Positions 1-5,275 of a stretch of DNA of 5,275 nucleotides are shown one piece after another; position 1 is the first letter of the stretch, and each line of letters opens with the position of its first letter. A model generated the notes under the pieces. It was not told the origin of the DNA, did not search any database, and was given only the letters and a program-made list of their open reading frames with translations. The stretch lies in contig CANEXR010000212.1 of the NCBI GenBank assembly GCA_947443815.1, forward strand, positions 1 to 5,275. The letters are read 5' to 3'. The stretch comes from Flavobacteriaceae bacterium. Lineage in GTDB: Bacteria > Bacteroidota > Bacteroidia > Flavobacteriales > Flavobacteriaceae. The translations under genes and the position numbers were made by a program.

Positions 1-2
1 AA

Positions 3-1580
3 AAATGTGGTTCTACGCTAAATGCTACGGATTTAATTAATCCAAAATCGACCATTACGGGAGAAACTCCGATTTTGAAATCGACAAAACATTGGTTTTT
101 GCCTTTGGATCGTTATGAAGATTTCTTGAAAGAATGGATTCTTATTGGGCATAAAAATGACTGGAAGCCGAATGTTTACGGGCAAGTAAAATCATGGATT
201 GACGGCGGATTGGAGCCTCGTGCTGTAACTCGCGACTTGGATTGGGGAATTGATGTTCCTGTTGAAGGCGCCGAAGGAAAAAAATTGTATGTGTGGTTTG
301 ATGCACCGATTGGTTATATTTCGTCCACTAAAGAATGGGCGTTGCGCGAAGGAAAAGATTGGGAGCCGTACTGGAAAGACCAAGATACAAAACTGGTCCA
401 CTTTATTGGAAAAGACAATATTGTTTTCCATTGCATTATTTTCCCTGCGATGTTGAAAGCCGAAGGAAGTTATATTTTGCCAGACAATGTGCCCGCAAAT
501 GAGTTCTTGAACTTGGAAGGAAACAAATTATCCACGTCTAAAAACTGGGCGGTTTGGTTGCACGAATATTTAGAAGAATTTCCGAATCAGCAAGATGTTT
601 TGCGTTATGCGTTGACTTCAAATGCGCCGGAAACTAAGGATAATGATTTTACTTGGAAAGATTTTCAGGCTAGAAACAACAATGAATTGGTAGCGATTTA
701 CGGGAATTTCATTAATCGCGTGGTGGTGTTGACCAATAAATATTACAACGGAATTGTTCCAGAACCAAACGAACTTTCGGAAGTGGACGAAGCTACTTTG
801 ACCGAACTAAAAGCGTATCCGGCAGTAATTTCGAGTTCTGTGGAACGATATAGATTTCGTGAAGCTTTGAGCGAATTGATGAATGTGGCTCGTTTAGGAA
901 ACAAATATTTGGCTGACGAAGAGCCTTGGAAAATGGTCAAAACCGATCCAGCTCGTGTGCAAACTCAAATGTATGTGGCATTGCAAATTGCAGCTGCGTT
1001 GAGCTCACTTTGCGAACCGTTCTTGCCCTTTACAGCAAAAAAATTATCCAGAATTCTAAAAATAGAAAGTCCGTTAAACTGGAATACTATTGCTCAAAAT
1101 TCTGATTTGATTCCTGCTGGGCACCAAATTGGCGAAGCGGAATTGCTTTTTGCCAAAATTGAAGACGAGGAAATCCAAAAACAAATCGACAAATTAGAAG
1201 CAACTAAAACAGCTAATACTGCCGAAAATAAAGTTGCCGAGCCCCAAAAAGAGTTGATTCAATTTGAGGATTTTGCCAAAATGGACATCCGTACAGGAAC
1301 TATTTTGGAAGCAGAGAAAATGCCAAAAGCCAACAAACTTTTGATTTTGAAAGTGGATACCGGAATTGATGTTCGCACCATTGTTTCCGGAATTGCAGAG
1401 AGTTTTAAACCCGAAGATATCATTGGAAAACGCGTAACTGTTTTAGTGAATTTGGCTCCAAGGAATTTGCGCGGTGTAGAAAGTCAAGGAATGATTTTGA
1501 TGACTACCAATGCCGAAGGAAAACTGGTATTTGTAAATCCAGATGCAGATGGAGTTGGCAATGGAGAGACGATAAATTAA
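3..1580 (+). CDS. metG: Methionyl-tRNA synthetase, 5'-truncated by window edge
   Basis: This cytoplasmic class I aminoacyl-tRNA synthetase attaches methionine to tRNA-Met, including the initiator. The frame is open to the left edge: codons from position 3 read KCGSTLNATDL, the end of the zinc-knuckle region, so the real start lies upstream. A TTG at 75 is internal and not a start. About 525 residues are visible; flavobacterial MetG is usually near 690, so roughly 160 N-terminal residues, including the HIGH motif, are missing. Visible parts are the catalytic core (WFDAPIGYISS, FIGKDNIVFH), the KMSKS-loop equivalent KLSTSK at 525-542, the anticodon-binding helical domain, a charged linker, and from about 1263 to the end an EMAP/Trbp111-type OB-fold tRNA-binding domain (MDIRTGTI, NLAPRNLRGVESQGM). 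The protein ends NGETIN with TAA at 1578. It appears intact, and its codon use looks less AT-rich than that of the genes downstream. Confidence 0.97.
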   Translation, partial: KCGSTLNATDLINPKSTITGETPILKSTKHWFLPLDRYEDFLKEWILIGHKNDWKPNVYGQVKSWIDGGLEPRAVTRDLDWGIDVPVEGAEGKKLYVWFDAPIGYISSTKEWALREGKDWEPYWKDQDTKLVHFIGKDNIVFHCIIFPAMLKAEGSYILPDNVPANEFLNLEGNKLSTSKNWAVWLHEYLEEFPNQQDVLRYALTSNAPETKDNDFTWKDFQARNNNELVAIYGNFINRVVVLTNKYYNGIVPEPNELSEVDEATLTELKAYPAVISSSVERYRFREALSELMNVARLGNKYLADEEPWKMVKTDPARVQTQMYVALQIAAALSSLCEPFLPFTAKKLSRILKIESPLNWNTIAQNSDLIPAGHQIGEAELLFAKIEDEEIQKQIDKLEATKTANTAENKVAEPQKELIQFEDFAKMDIRTGTILEAEKMPKANKLLILKVDTGIDVRTIVSGIAESFKPEDIIGKRVTVLVNLAPRNLRGVESQGMILMTTNAEGKLVFVNPDADGVGNGETIN

Positions 1581-1603
1581 ACATTTATAAATTCATAATT
1601 GCG

Positions 1604-1630
1604 TAGAGACGTTGCGGTGCAACGTCTCTA
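1604..1630. repeat. REP-like palindrome, copy 1 (intergenic)
   Basis: This is a perfect inverted repeat with 12-bp arms, TAGAGACGTTGC (1604-1615) and GCAACGTCTCTA (1619-1630), and a GGT loop. It begins 23 bp after the metG stop. The 29-base block 1603-1631 matches 2109-2137 inside the neighbouring RAYT gene at 25 positions, including an identical 13-base left arm. A palindrome beside a RAYT gene fits the REP class of repeats that these proteins bind and cleave. As RNA it would form a strong hairpin and might end or stabilise the metG transcript, but the sequence after it (TATCTGTTTTAA) has only a weak T run. Confidence 0.85.
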
Positions 1631-1634
1631 TCTG

Positions 1635-1697
1635 TTTTAAACAACACATCAATCCTAAATTATATTGTCTATTGAAAATTGATGCTGTTATTTTAAA
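1635..1697. repeat. Long imperfect inverted repeat
   Basis: The left arm 1635-1653 and right arm 1678-1697 pair around a 24-base loop. The core is CATCAAT (1647-1653) with ATTGATG (1678-1684). Beyond one bulged C (1685), AACA (1643-1646) pairs with TGTT (1686-1689). Then, past a C/A mismatch, AAA pairs with TTT, and past a T/T mismatch, TTT pairs with AAA, for 17 pairs in total. It is unrelated in sequence to the REP-like palindrome. The outer part is pure A/T and could be chance; the 11-pair core is less likely to be. It could be an RNA structure, a regulator-binding site or the relic of a small element. Confidence 0.4.
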
Positions 1698-1699
1698 AT

Positions 1700-1729
1700 T
1701 TGCAGAGGCGCAAAAAATTATTATATTCG
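1700..1729 (+). promoter_or_regulatory. Possible Bacteroidetes promoter for the RAYT gene
   Basis: TTG at 1700-1702 is followed after 19 bp by TATATTCG at 1722-1729. This is one mismatch from the TAnnTTTG -7 box used by the primary sigma factor of Bacteroidetes, and the spacing is in the usual range. Transcription would start near 1736, giving a leader of about 60 bases that contains the partial palindrome at 1753-1777. Such short boxes arise easily in AT-rich DNA. Confidence 0.35.
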
Positions 1730-1752
1730 TTATCATCAACATCTAGGAGATG

Positions 1753-1777
1753 ATTGCAATACAAGGGACGTTGCAAT
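1753..1777. repeat. Partial REP-like repeat in the RAYT leader
   Basis: GACGTTGCAAT at 1767-1777 is identical to 11 bases of the in-gene palindrome (2114-2124) and shares GACGTTGC with the intergenic copy. The opposite arm of the REP-like unit is absent. The segment instead pairs with an upstream ATTGCAA (1753-1759), matching TTGCAAT at 1771-1777, plus a possible T1760/G1770 wobble pair. The hairpin would end 19 bases before the RAYT start codon. It is probably a degenerate or half copy of the repeat family, placed where it could affect expression of the gene. Confidence 0.5.
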
Positions 1778-1796
1778 AAATCAGAACGAAAATAAT

Positions 1797-2387
1797 ATGA
1801 ATAACAAATTTCAAAATAAATACCGAATACCCTCTACTCGATTAAAAAATTGGGATTATGGAAATAACGGTGCTTATTTTATAACGATTTGTACTGCAAA
1901 CCGAGAACATTTTTTTGGCGAAATCGTTTTGCTCAATGATGAAAATAAAATGCAGTTGAATGAAATCGAGAAATTGGCGGATCAATTTTGGGCAGAAATC
2001 CCTAAACATTTTCCATTTGTTGAATTAGGAAATTATCAGGTTATGCCCAATCATATTCATGGAATATTGATAATTGACAAAAAAAATGTTGTAGAATCCA
2101 ATACCGTTGTAGAGACGTTGCAATGCAACGTCACTACGGATAACACAGATATTGTAATTATAAATGAAACAATGTCAAAAATTTCTCCTAAGTCAGGTAC
2201 AATTTCCACCATTATTCGTTCCTACAAATCTGTGGTAACCAAAAATGGGCATTTTATACATGCAGGTTTTGAATGGCAAAAGCGTTTTCATGACCATATT
2301 ATTCGTGATTCCAAATCATTTGATAACATACAAAATTATATAGAAACCAATCCTAAAAATTGGCGAGAAGATAAATTTTACAACTAG
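1797..2387 (+). CDS. REP-associated tyrosine transposase (RAYT, Y1/HUH)
   Basis: This 196-residue protein belongs to the Y1_Tnp (IS200-like) superfamily, RAYT branch. Family members bind and cut single-stranded REP hairpins using a HUH metal site and a tyrosine nucleophile; most are single-copy, domesticated enzymes. Visible here are the N-terminal block GNNGAYFITICT (22-33), the HUH motif in MPNHIHG (83-89, His86 and His88), Tyr143 in IIRSYKSVVTK as a candidate nucleophile, and the C-terminal block WQKRFHDHIIRD (160-171) followed by IQNYIETNPKNW. The first two blocks and the C-terminal block are hallmarks of this group. The Tyr assignment is less sure. Length is normal and there is no frameshift, so the gene appears intact. 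Residues 105-114 are encoded by a copy of the palindrome found upstream. ATG at 1797 fits the expected N-terminus. No flanking IS ends, partner gene or target-site duplication is seen, which argues against an ordinary insertion sequence. Confidence 0.9.
   Translation: MNNKFQNKYRIPSTRLKNWDYGNNGAYFITICTANREHFFGEIVLLNDENKMQLNEIEKLADQFWAEIPKHFPFVELGNYQVMPNHIHGILIIDKKNVVESNTVVETLQCNVTTDNTDIVIINETMSKISPKSGTISTIIRSYKSVVTKNGHFIHAGFEWQKRFHDHIIRDSKSFDNIQNYIETNPKNWREDKFYN
2109..2137. repeat. REP-like palindrome, copy 2 (inside the RAYT gene)
   Basis: The left arm GTAGAGACGTTGC (2109-2121) and right arm GCAACGTCACTAC (2125-2137) pair at 12 of 13 positions (A2113 opposite A2133) around an AAT loop. The unit starts exactly at codon 105 and is read as VETLQCNVT and neighbouring residues, lying between the HUH motif and the candidate tyrosine. 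It differs from the intergenic copy at four of 29 positions: two in the loop, one in the right arm and the last base. The frame stays open, so this region of the protein evidently tolerates the repeat. Confidence 0.85.
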
Positions 2388-2389
2388 GT

Positions 2390-2420
2390 TTGTTGCAAAT
2401 TATACTCAGAAATAGCTTTG
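2390..2420 (+). promoter_or_regulatory. Bacteroidetes-type promoter for the HAD/CAT unit
   Basis: TAGCTTTG at 2413-2420 is an exact match to the TAnnTTTG -7 consensus. Two TTG triplets suit the -33 box: 2390-2392 (20-bp spacer) and 2393-2395 (17-bp spacer). Transcription would begin near 2427, leaving a leader of about 20 A-rich bases before the ATG at 2448. The -33 region begins just after the RAYT stop codon, so the HAD/CAT pair probably has its own promoter. Confidence 0.6.
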
Positions 2421-2447
2421 TAATTATACACAAAAAAATACCATAAT

Positions 2448-3134
2448 ATGACTCTAAAAGTAATCGCCTTCGACGCTGATGATACCTTATTCATCAACGA
2501 AACCTATTTTGATGAAACCGAGAAGAAATTCTGTGGTTTGATGGAAGATTATTTGTCCCATCAAGGCATTTCGCAAGAACTTTTTAAAGTAGAAATTGAT
2601 AATTTAAAATTATACGGCTATGGGATCAAAGGCTATATTCTGTCCATGATTGAAGCGGCAATGACCATTTCAAACAACGCTATTCCTATAGAAATTATTG
2701 AAAAAATCATTCAATATGGAAAAGAATTGCTCGAAAAACCAATAGAATTATTAGATGGTGTTGAAGAAACATTAGCTACGCTGCATGGCAAATATAAATT
2801 GATTGTTGCCACCAAAGGAGATTTATTAGACCAACGAAGAAAACTACATAATTCCGGTTTAGGTCATTATTTTCACCATATCGAAGTAATGTCGGACAAG
2901 CAAGAAATTGATTATTCTGATTTGATTCAACGATTGGAAATACAACCCTCCGAGTTTTTTATGATTGGCAATTCTTTAAAATCCGATGTTTTACCCGTTT
3001 TAGCTATTGGTGGACACGCTGCTCATATTCCCTTTCACACCACTTGGGCACATGAAAAAATAGACCATACTATTGAGCATGAAAATTTCAGTACTTTTGA
3101 AAAAATAACGGATGTTTTAAAAAAATTGCCTTGA
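2448..3134 (+). CDS. HAD-superfamily hydrolase (phosphatase-like)
   Basis: This 228-residue soluble protein has the haloacid dehalogenase fold, whose members mostly remove phosphate from small molecules through an aspartyl-phosphate intermediate. Motif I is FDADDTLF (8-15), with nucleophile Asp9 and acid/base Asp11. A helical cap (C1 type) spans about residues 16-95. Motif II is VATKGD with Thr122, the motif III lysine is probably Lys151 in SDK, and motif IV is IGNSLKSD (173-180) with Asp180 for Mg2+. The GNS form replaces the usual GDS, a variant known in the family. The general shape resembles YjjG/COG1011 phosphatases; the substrate cannot be read from the sequence. The ATG at 2448 places motif I at the expected N-terminal position. 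The stop TGA overlaps the start of the next gene by one base, suggesting translational coupling. It could also act on a phosphonate or nucleotide-like substrate. Confidence 0.9.
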   Translation: MTLKVIAFDADDTLFINETYFDETEKKFCGLMEDYLSHQGISQELFKVEIDNLKLYGYGIKGYILSMIEAAMTISNNAIPIEIIEKIIQYGKELLEKPIELLDGVEETLATLHGKYKLIVATKGDLLDQRRKLHNSGLGHYFHHIEVMSDKQEIDYSDLIQRLEIQPSEFFMIGNSLKSDVLPVLAIGGHAAHIPFHTTWAHEKIDHTIEHENFSTFEKITDVLKKLP

Positions 3135-3763
3135 TGAAAACCCTTTTGGATTTAGAAAATTGGAATAGAAAAGAACATTTTTCGTTTTTTAAACAAATGG
3201 AAGAGCCCTTCTTTGGCGTTACCGTAACTATTGATTGTACCAAAGCGTATGCAATGGCAAAAAAAATAAAGACCACTTTTTTTATTTATTATTTACACAA
3301 AACTTTAGTTGCCGTAAACCATATCGAAAACTTCAAATACCGCATTTCTGGAAATCAAATTTATAGTAACGATAGGATTGATGGTTCCGCAACAATTAGC
3401 CGGAAAGATGGTACTTTTGGATTTTCTTTAATCGAATACCATGCTGATTATAAGCTATTCGAACAAAATACAATTTTAGAAATTGAGCGCATCCAAAATA
3501 CTTCAGGGATTTTCACCCGGACTTTTGAAGACGATAATGTCATTCATTTTTCGGCTATTCCATGGTTAGATTTTACTTCACTTTCGCATGCCCGAAGTAA
3601 TCGTTTACCTGATAGTTGTCCGAAAATTTCTTTTGGGAAAATGACCGTTGCCGAAAATGGGAAAAGAAGTATTCCGATGGCAGTACATGTACATCACGGC
3701 CTCATGGATGGCATACATGTTGGCCAATTTGTAGCTTATTTTCAAGAATTGATGAATGCCTAA
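3134..3763 (+). CDS. Chloramphenicol acetyltransferase-family enzyme
   Basis: This 209-residue protein belongs to the CAT family (type A, PF00302-like), cytoplasmic trimers that move an acetyl group from acetyl-CoA to a hydroxyl such as the 3-OH of chloramphenicol. Hallmarks in order are NWNRKEHF (9-16), FSAIPWLDFTSL (139-150, matching the CAT motif around Ser148) and VHHGLMDGIHVGQF (186-199), holding the HHxxxDG signature with catalytic His188 and Asp192. Length is normal for the family (about 210-220). The ATG at 3134 is preferred over the TTG at 3131 because it gives the usual MKT-like start and a TGATG junction with the HAD gene. The segment EEPFFG (23-28) has Phe where classical CATs have a chloramphenicol-contacting Tyr (Tyr25). 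It is probably an intrinsic chromosomal CAT-like protein; whether it acetylates chloramphenicol or another acceptor is open. No mobile-element ends flank it. Confidence 0.92.
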   Translation: MKTLLDLENWNRKEHFSFFKQMEEPFFGVTVTIDCTKAYAMAKKIKTTFFIYYLHKTLVAVNHIENFKYRISGNQIYSNDRIDGSATISRKDGTFGFSLIEYHADYKLFEQNTILEIERIQNTSGIFTRTFEDDNVIHFSAIPWLDFTSLSHARSNRLPDSCPKISFGKMTVAENGKRSIPMAVHVHHGLMDGIHVGQFVAYFQELMNA

Positions 3764-3770
3764 TATTTAT

Positions 3771-3813
3771 TATTCCGATAGCATGCATTACCGTTTTTTC
3801 GGAATACTTTTTG
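3771..3813 (+). terminator. Possible hairpin terminator after the CAT-like gene
   Basis: A perfect 8-bp inverted repeat, TATTCCGA (3771-3778) and TCGGAATA (3799-3806), encloses a 20-base loop containing the palindrome GCATGC. It begins 8 bases after the CAT-like stop codon and is followed by CTTTTTG. Position and T run suit a terminator for the HAD/CAT unit, but the stem is short and the loop long, so it could equally be an operator for the next gene. Confidence 0.35.
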
Positions 3814-3850
3814 TGGTTCAGAGCCAAAATTGAATCCGATTTTTAATTTC

Positions 3851-3874
3851 ATGAAAGCCATTGTAATACTATGA
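3851..3874 (+). other. Seven-codon upstream ORF overlapping the next start
   Basis: ATG at 3851 opens a frame reading MKAIVIL and ends with TGA at 3872-3874, which overlaps the ATG at 3871 in an ATGA junction. This is the arrangement used for translational coupling, so it could act as a leader peptide for the exported-protein gene. It is too short to carry statistical weight and may be chance. No Shine-Dalgarno sequence precedes either ATG. Confidence 0.2.
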
Positions 3875-5275
3875 AAAAACTACTCACATTCGCTCTTCTT
3901 CTAAATTTTGTTTTTTTGTTTAGCCAAACTCTAGTAACTTCTTGTTCAATAGATTTGAAAAAATCTAAGCCATTCCAGCAATTGTTAAATGTAGAAAATC
4001 CAAAGACAAAAGAAGTATTTGCCTTTATATCCGATAAAGAAAATACAACTGTTTTAAAATACAATACCGCCTTGTTTTTGACCGACAGTTTAAAAATGAG
4101 ACGGCCAAATGAAATTTATAAATGGATAGCAGGATACACTTTTGAAGAAAATGGCGACCCAATTTTGTATTGGTCTACCGCTGATTATAAAAAAGGACTC
4201 GCTGTTCAATACCAATTAAATACAAAAACCATTTCTATTTTTCCGTATGAACTCCCGTTGCAAAACGAAGTAATTCTAAATACGTTTCAAACTAACAATT
4301 CTTTTTATATGCTTTCGCAAAAAGTAGCAGAAGAAAAACTGGTTTTACATATTTTTAAGAATGGAAAAAAAAGCGAAAAAATACTCGATTTTTCTTCTTT
4401 CCAATTTTATAACAAAGCAAATGAACCTTTGAAATTGAATGAAATTTTAGAGGTATTTCCAATGGAACAGTTGGAAACTAAACAATTTAATCCACTGTTT
4501 CAAGGCGCAAAAAAGACAAAATTATATGTGGAAGAAACTAATTTGATTTTGACTTTTGACCATAATCCGAAACAAACACAAGTTTTTGATATAGACTTAT
4601 CAACTTTTGAAATCAAAGAAAAAAAACTACCTCAGCTTACTCTAAAAAAACAAAATGGACTGGCAAATTCTTATTTTCATGAAAATAAAATATACCAACT
4701 GAATGTAAATGATGAAGAAATGGCTTTTTCAATAAAAGATTATACTACTACAAATACCATTACAAGTTATTCCGTTACAAAAAACGACAGCATTACATTT
4801 AAAAACTCCCCTTTATATTTGCAATCCGACAATCAGAAACCTCAAGGACTGAGTAGTACTAAAAAGTTTTTTCAGCGGCTACTCGTTTTAAATGTGGGGA
4901 TTTCAGTATATAAAACCAAAAAAAACATATTAATTACCCTTGGAGGAACAAACTTTGGCGATCAAAACATGATTGATTTATCAGTGAGTTTTAACGCTGC
5001 ATTGCAAGGAGATTATTCAAATTTAGCGCAAGATTTTGCCAATAATCTTAGACCAATTAATGCTTATTTTGAATGTATTTTTGATAAAAAACTAAACCCA
5101 ACAAGCAGCATTCAAGAACCACTTGCTATTGATTATATTTCTGGTTTTATGAATGAGCATAAAGAAGTCACTCTTCAAAACACCTTTAAGTACAATGATT
5201 ATTATCTTTTTGGATATTATGATAGTAAAACCCACCAATATATTTTACGGGAATTCATGGATGGATTTCAGTATT
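3871..5275 (+). CDS. Unrecognised exported protein, 3'-truncated by window edge
   Basis: The frame runs 468 codons from ATG 3871 to the window end without a stop; I do not recognise the family. The N-terminus, MKKLLTFALLLNFVFLFSQT, is a clear signal peptide (lysines, a hydrophobic stretch at about 4-17, and likely cleavage between Ser18 and Gln19, typical of Bacteroidetes). A second reading is a lipoprotein signal, since V22-T-S-C25 fits a loose lipobox, but it lies past the hydrophobic core. An in-frame TAA at 3844 limits the start to 3871. The mature part is rich in Asn, Lys, Thr, Phe and Tyr and alternates short hydrophobic strands with polar turns (for example residues 217-250), which suggests mostly beta structure, perhaps a propeller; this is inference. 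No second membrane segment or catalytic motif is visible. GGTNFGDQN at 358-366 is a distinctive loop. The protein probably faces the periplasm or cell surface. Confidence 0.85.
   Translation, partial: MKKLLTFALLLNFVFLFSQTLVTSCSIDLKKSKPFQQLLNVENPKTKEVFAFISDKENTTVLKYNTALFLTDSLKMRRPNEIYKWIAGYTFEENGDPILYWSTADYKKGLAVQYQLNTKTISIFPYELPLQNEVILNTFQTNNSFYMLSQKVAEEKLVLHIFKNGKKSEKILDFSSFQFYNKANEPLKLNEILEVFPMEQLETKQFNPLFQGAKKTKLYVEETNLILTFDHNPKQTQVFDIDLSTFEIKEKKLPQLTLKKQNGLANSYFHENKIYQLNVNDEEMAFSIKDYTTTNTITSYSVTKNDSITFKNSPLYLQSDNQKPQGLSSTKKFFQRLLVLNVGISVYKTKKNILITLGGTNFGDQNMIDLSVSFNAALQGDYSNLAQDFANNLRPINAYFECIFDKKLNPTSSIQEPLAIDYISGFMNEHKEVTLQNTFKYNDYYLFGYYDSKTHQYILREFMDGFQY

Noticed and set aside
192..431. 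79-codon open frame on the minus strand
   Set aside because: It lies wholly within metG, whose protein is clearly conserved; the opposite frame gives no recognisable protein.
743..940. 65-codon open frame on the minus strand
   Set aside because: It lies inside the metG coding region and looks like a chance shadow frame.
1603..2137. CRISPR array
   Set aside because: There are only two full repeat units, about 480 bp apart, each a self-contained palindrome, with no regular spacers.
1797..2387. Ordinary IS200/IS605 insertion sequence
   Set aside because: The protein has the RAYT-type N-terminal and C-terminal blocks, there is no TnpB partner, and no defined left and right ends flank the gene.
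3088..3276. 62-codon minus-strand frame with a hydrophobic start
   Set aside because: It spans the HAD/CAT junction opposite two well-supported genes; the hydrophobicity reflects the complement of A-rich lysine codons.
3616..3846. 76-codon plus-strand frame overlapping the end of the CAT-like gene
   Set aside because: It overlaps the region encoding the catalytic HHxxxDG motif in another frame and resembles no protein family.
3764..3870. Promoter for the exported protein gene
   Set aside because: The nearest -7-like strings (around 3805-3813 and 3844-3851) each miss the consensus and lack a TTG at the right distance.
3849..4064. 71-codon minus-strand frame
   Set aside because: It lies opposite the signal peptide and first part of the exported protein, which is supported by a long uninterrupted frame.

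Overview
The window looks like chromosomal DNA of a Bacteroidetes species, most likely a member of the Flavobacteriaceae. The reasons are: AT-rich sequence, TTG/TAnnTTTG-type promoter boxes, no clear Shine-Dalgarno sequences, a methionyl-tRNA synthetase with a fused C-terminal tRNA-binding domain, and a secreted protein whose signal peptide ends in the S|Q cleavage context common in this phylum. All supported genes are on the + strand.

Layout. (1) Positions 3-1580 hold the C-terminal three quarters of metG (methionyl-tRNA synthetase); its N-terminus lies outside the window. (2) The 216-bp gap from 1581 to 1796 is dense with symmetry: a perfect 12-bp-arm palindrome just after metG, a long imperfect inverted repeat, a possible promoter and a partial palindrome just before the next gene. 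(3) Positions 1797-2387 encode a REP-associated tyrosine transposase (RAYT, Y1/HUH family). A second, near-identical copy of the palindrome lies inside this reading frame. (4) After a short gap with a well-formed Bacteroidetes promoter, positions 2448-3763 hold a two-gene unit: a HAD-superfamily phosphatase and a chloramphenicol-acetyltransferase-family enzyme, joined by a one-base TGATG stop/start overlap. (5) A possible hairpin terminator follows. (6) From 3871 to the window end runs an unrecognised exported protein, open at the 3' edge and with no stop in 468 codons.

The genes do not form one pathway. metG is housekeeping. The RAYT and its palindromes form a self-contained element between metG and the HAD/CAT pair. 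The HAD and CAT-like genes are probably co-translated, but their shared role is unknown. I see no CRISPR array, tRNA, rRNA or defence system. The most interesting item is the RAYT/palindrome unit: the enzyme's likely target repeat occurs outside the gene, in the leader as a half copy, and in frame within the coding sequence. RAYT/REP systems are a known class, so this is a noteworthy example and not a clearly new system.
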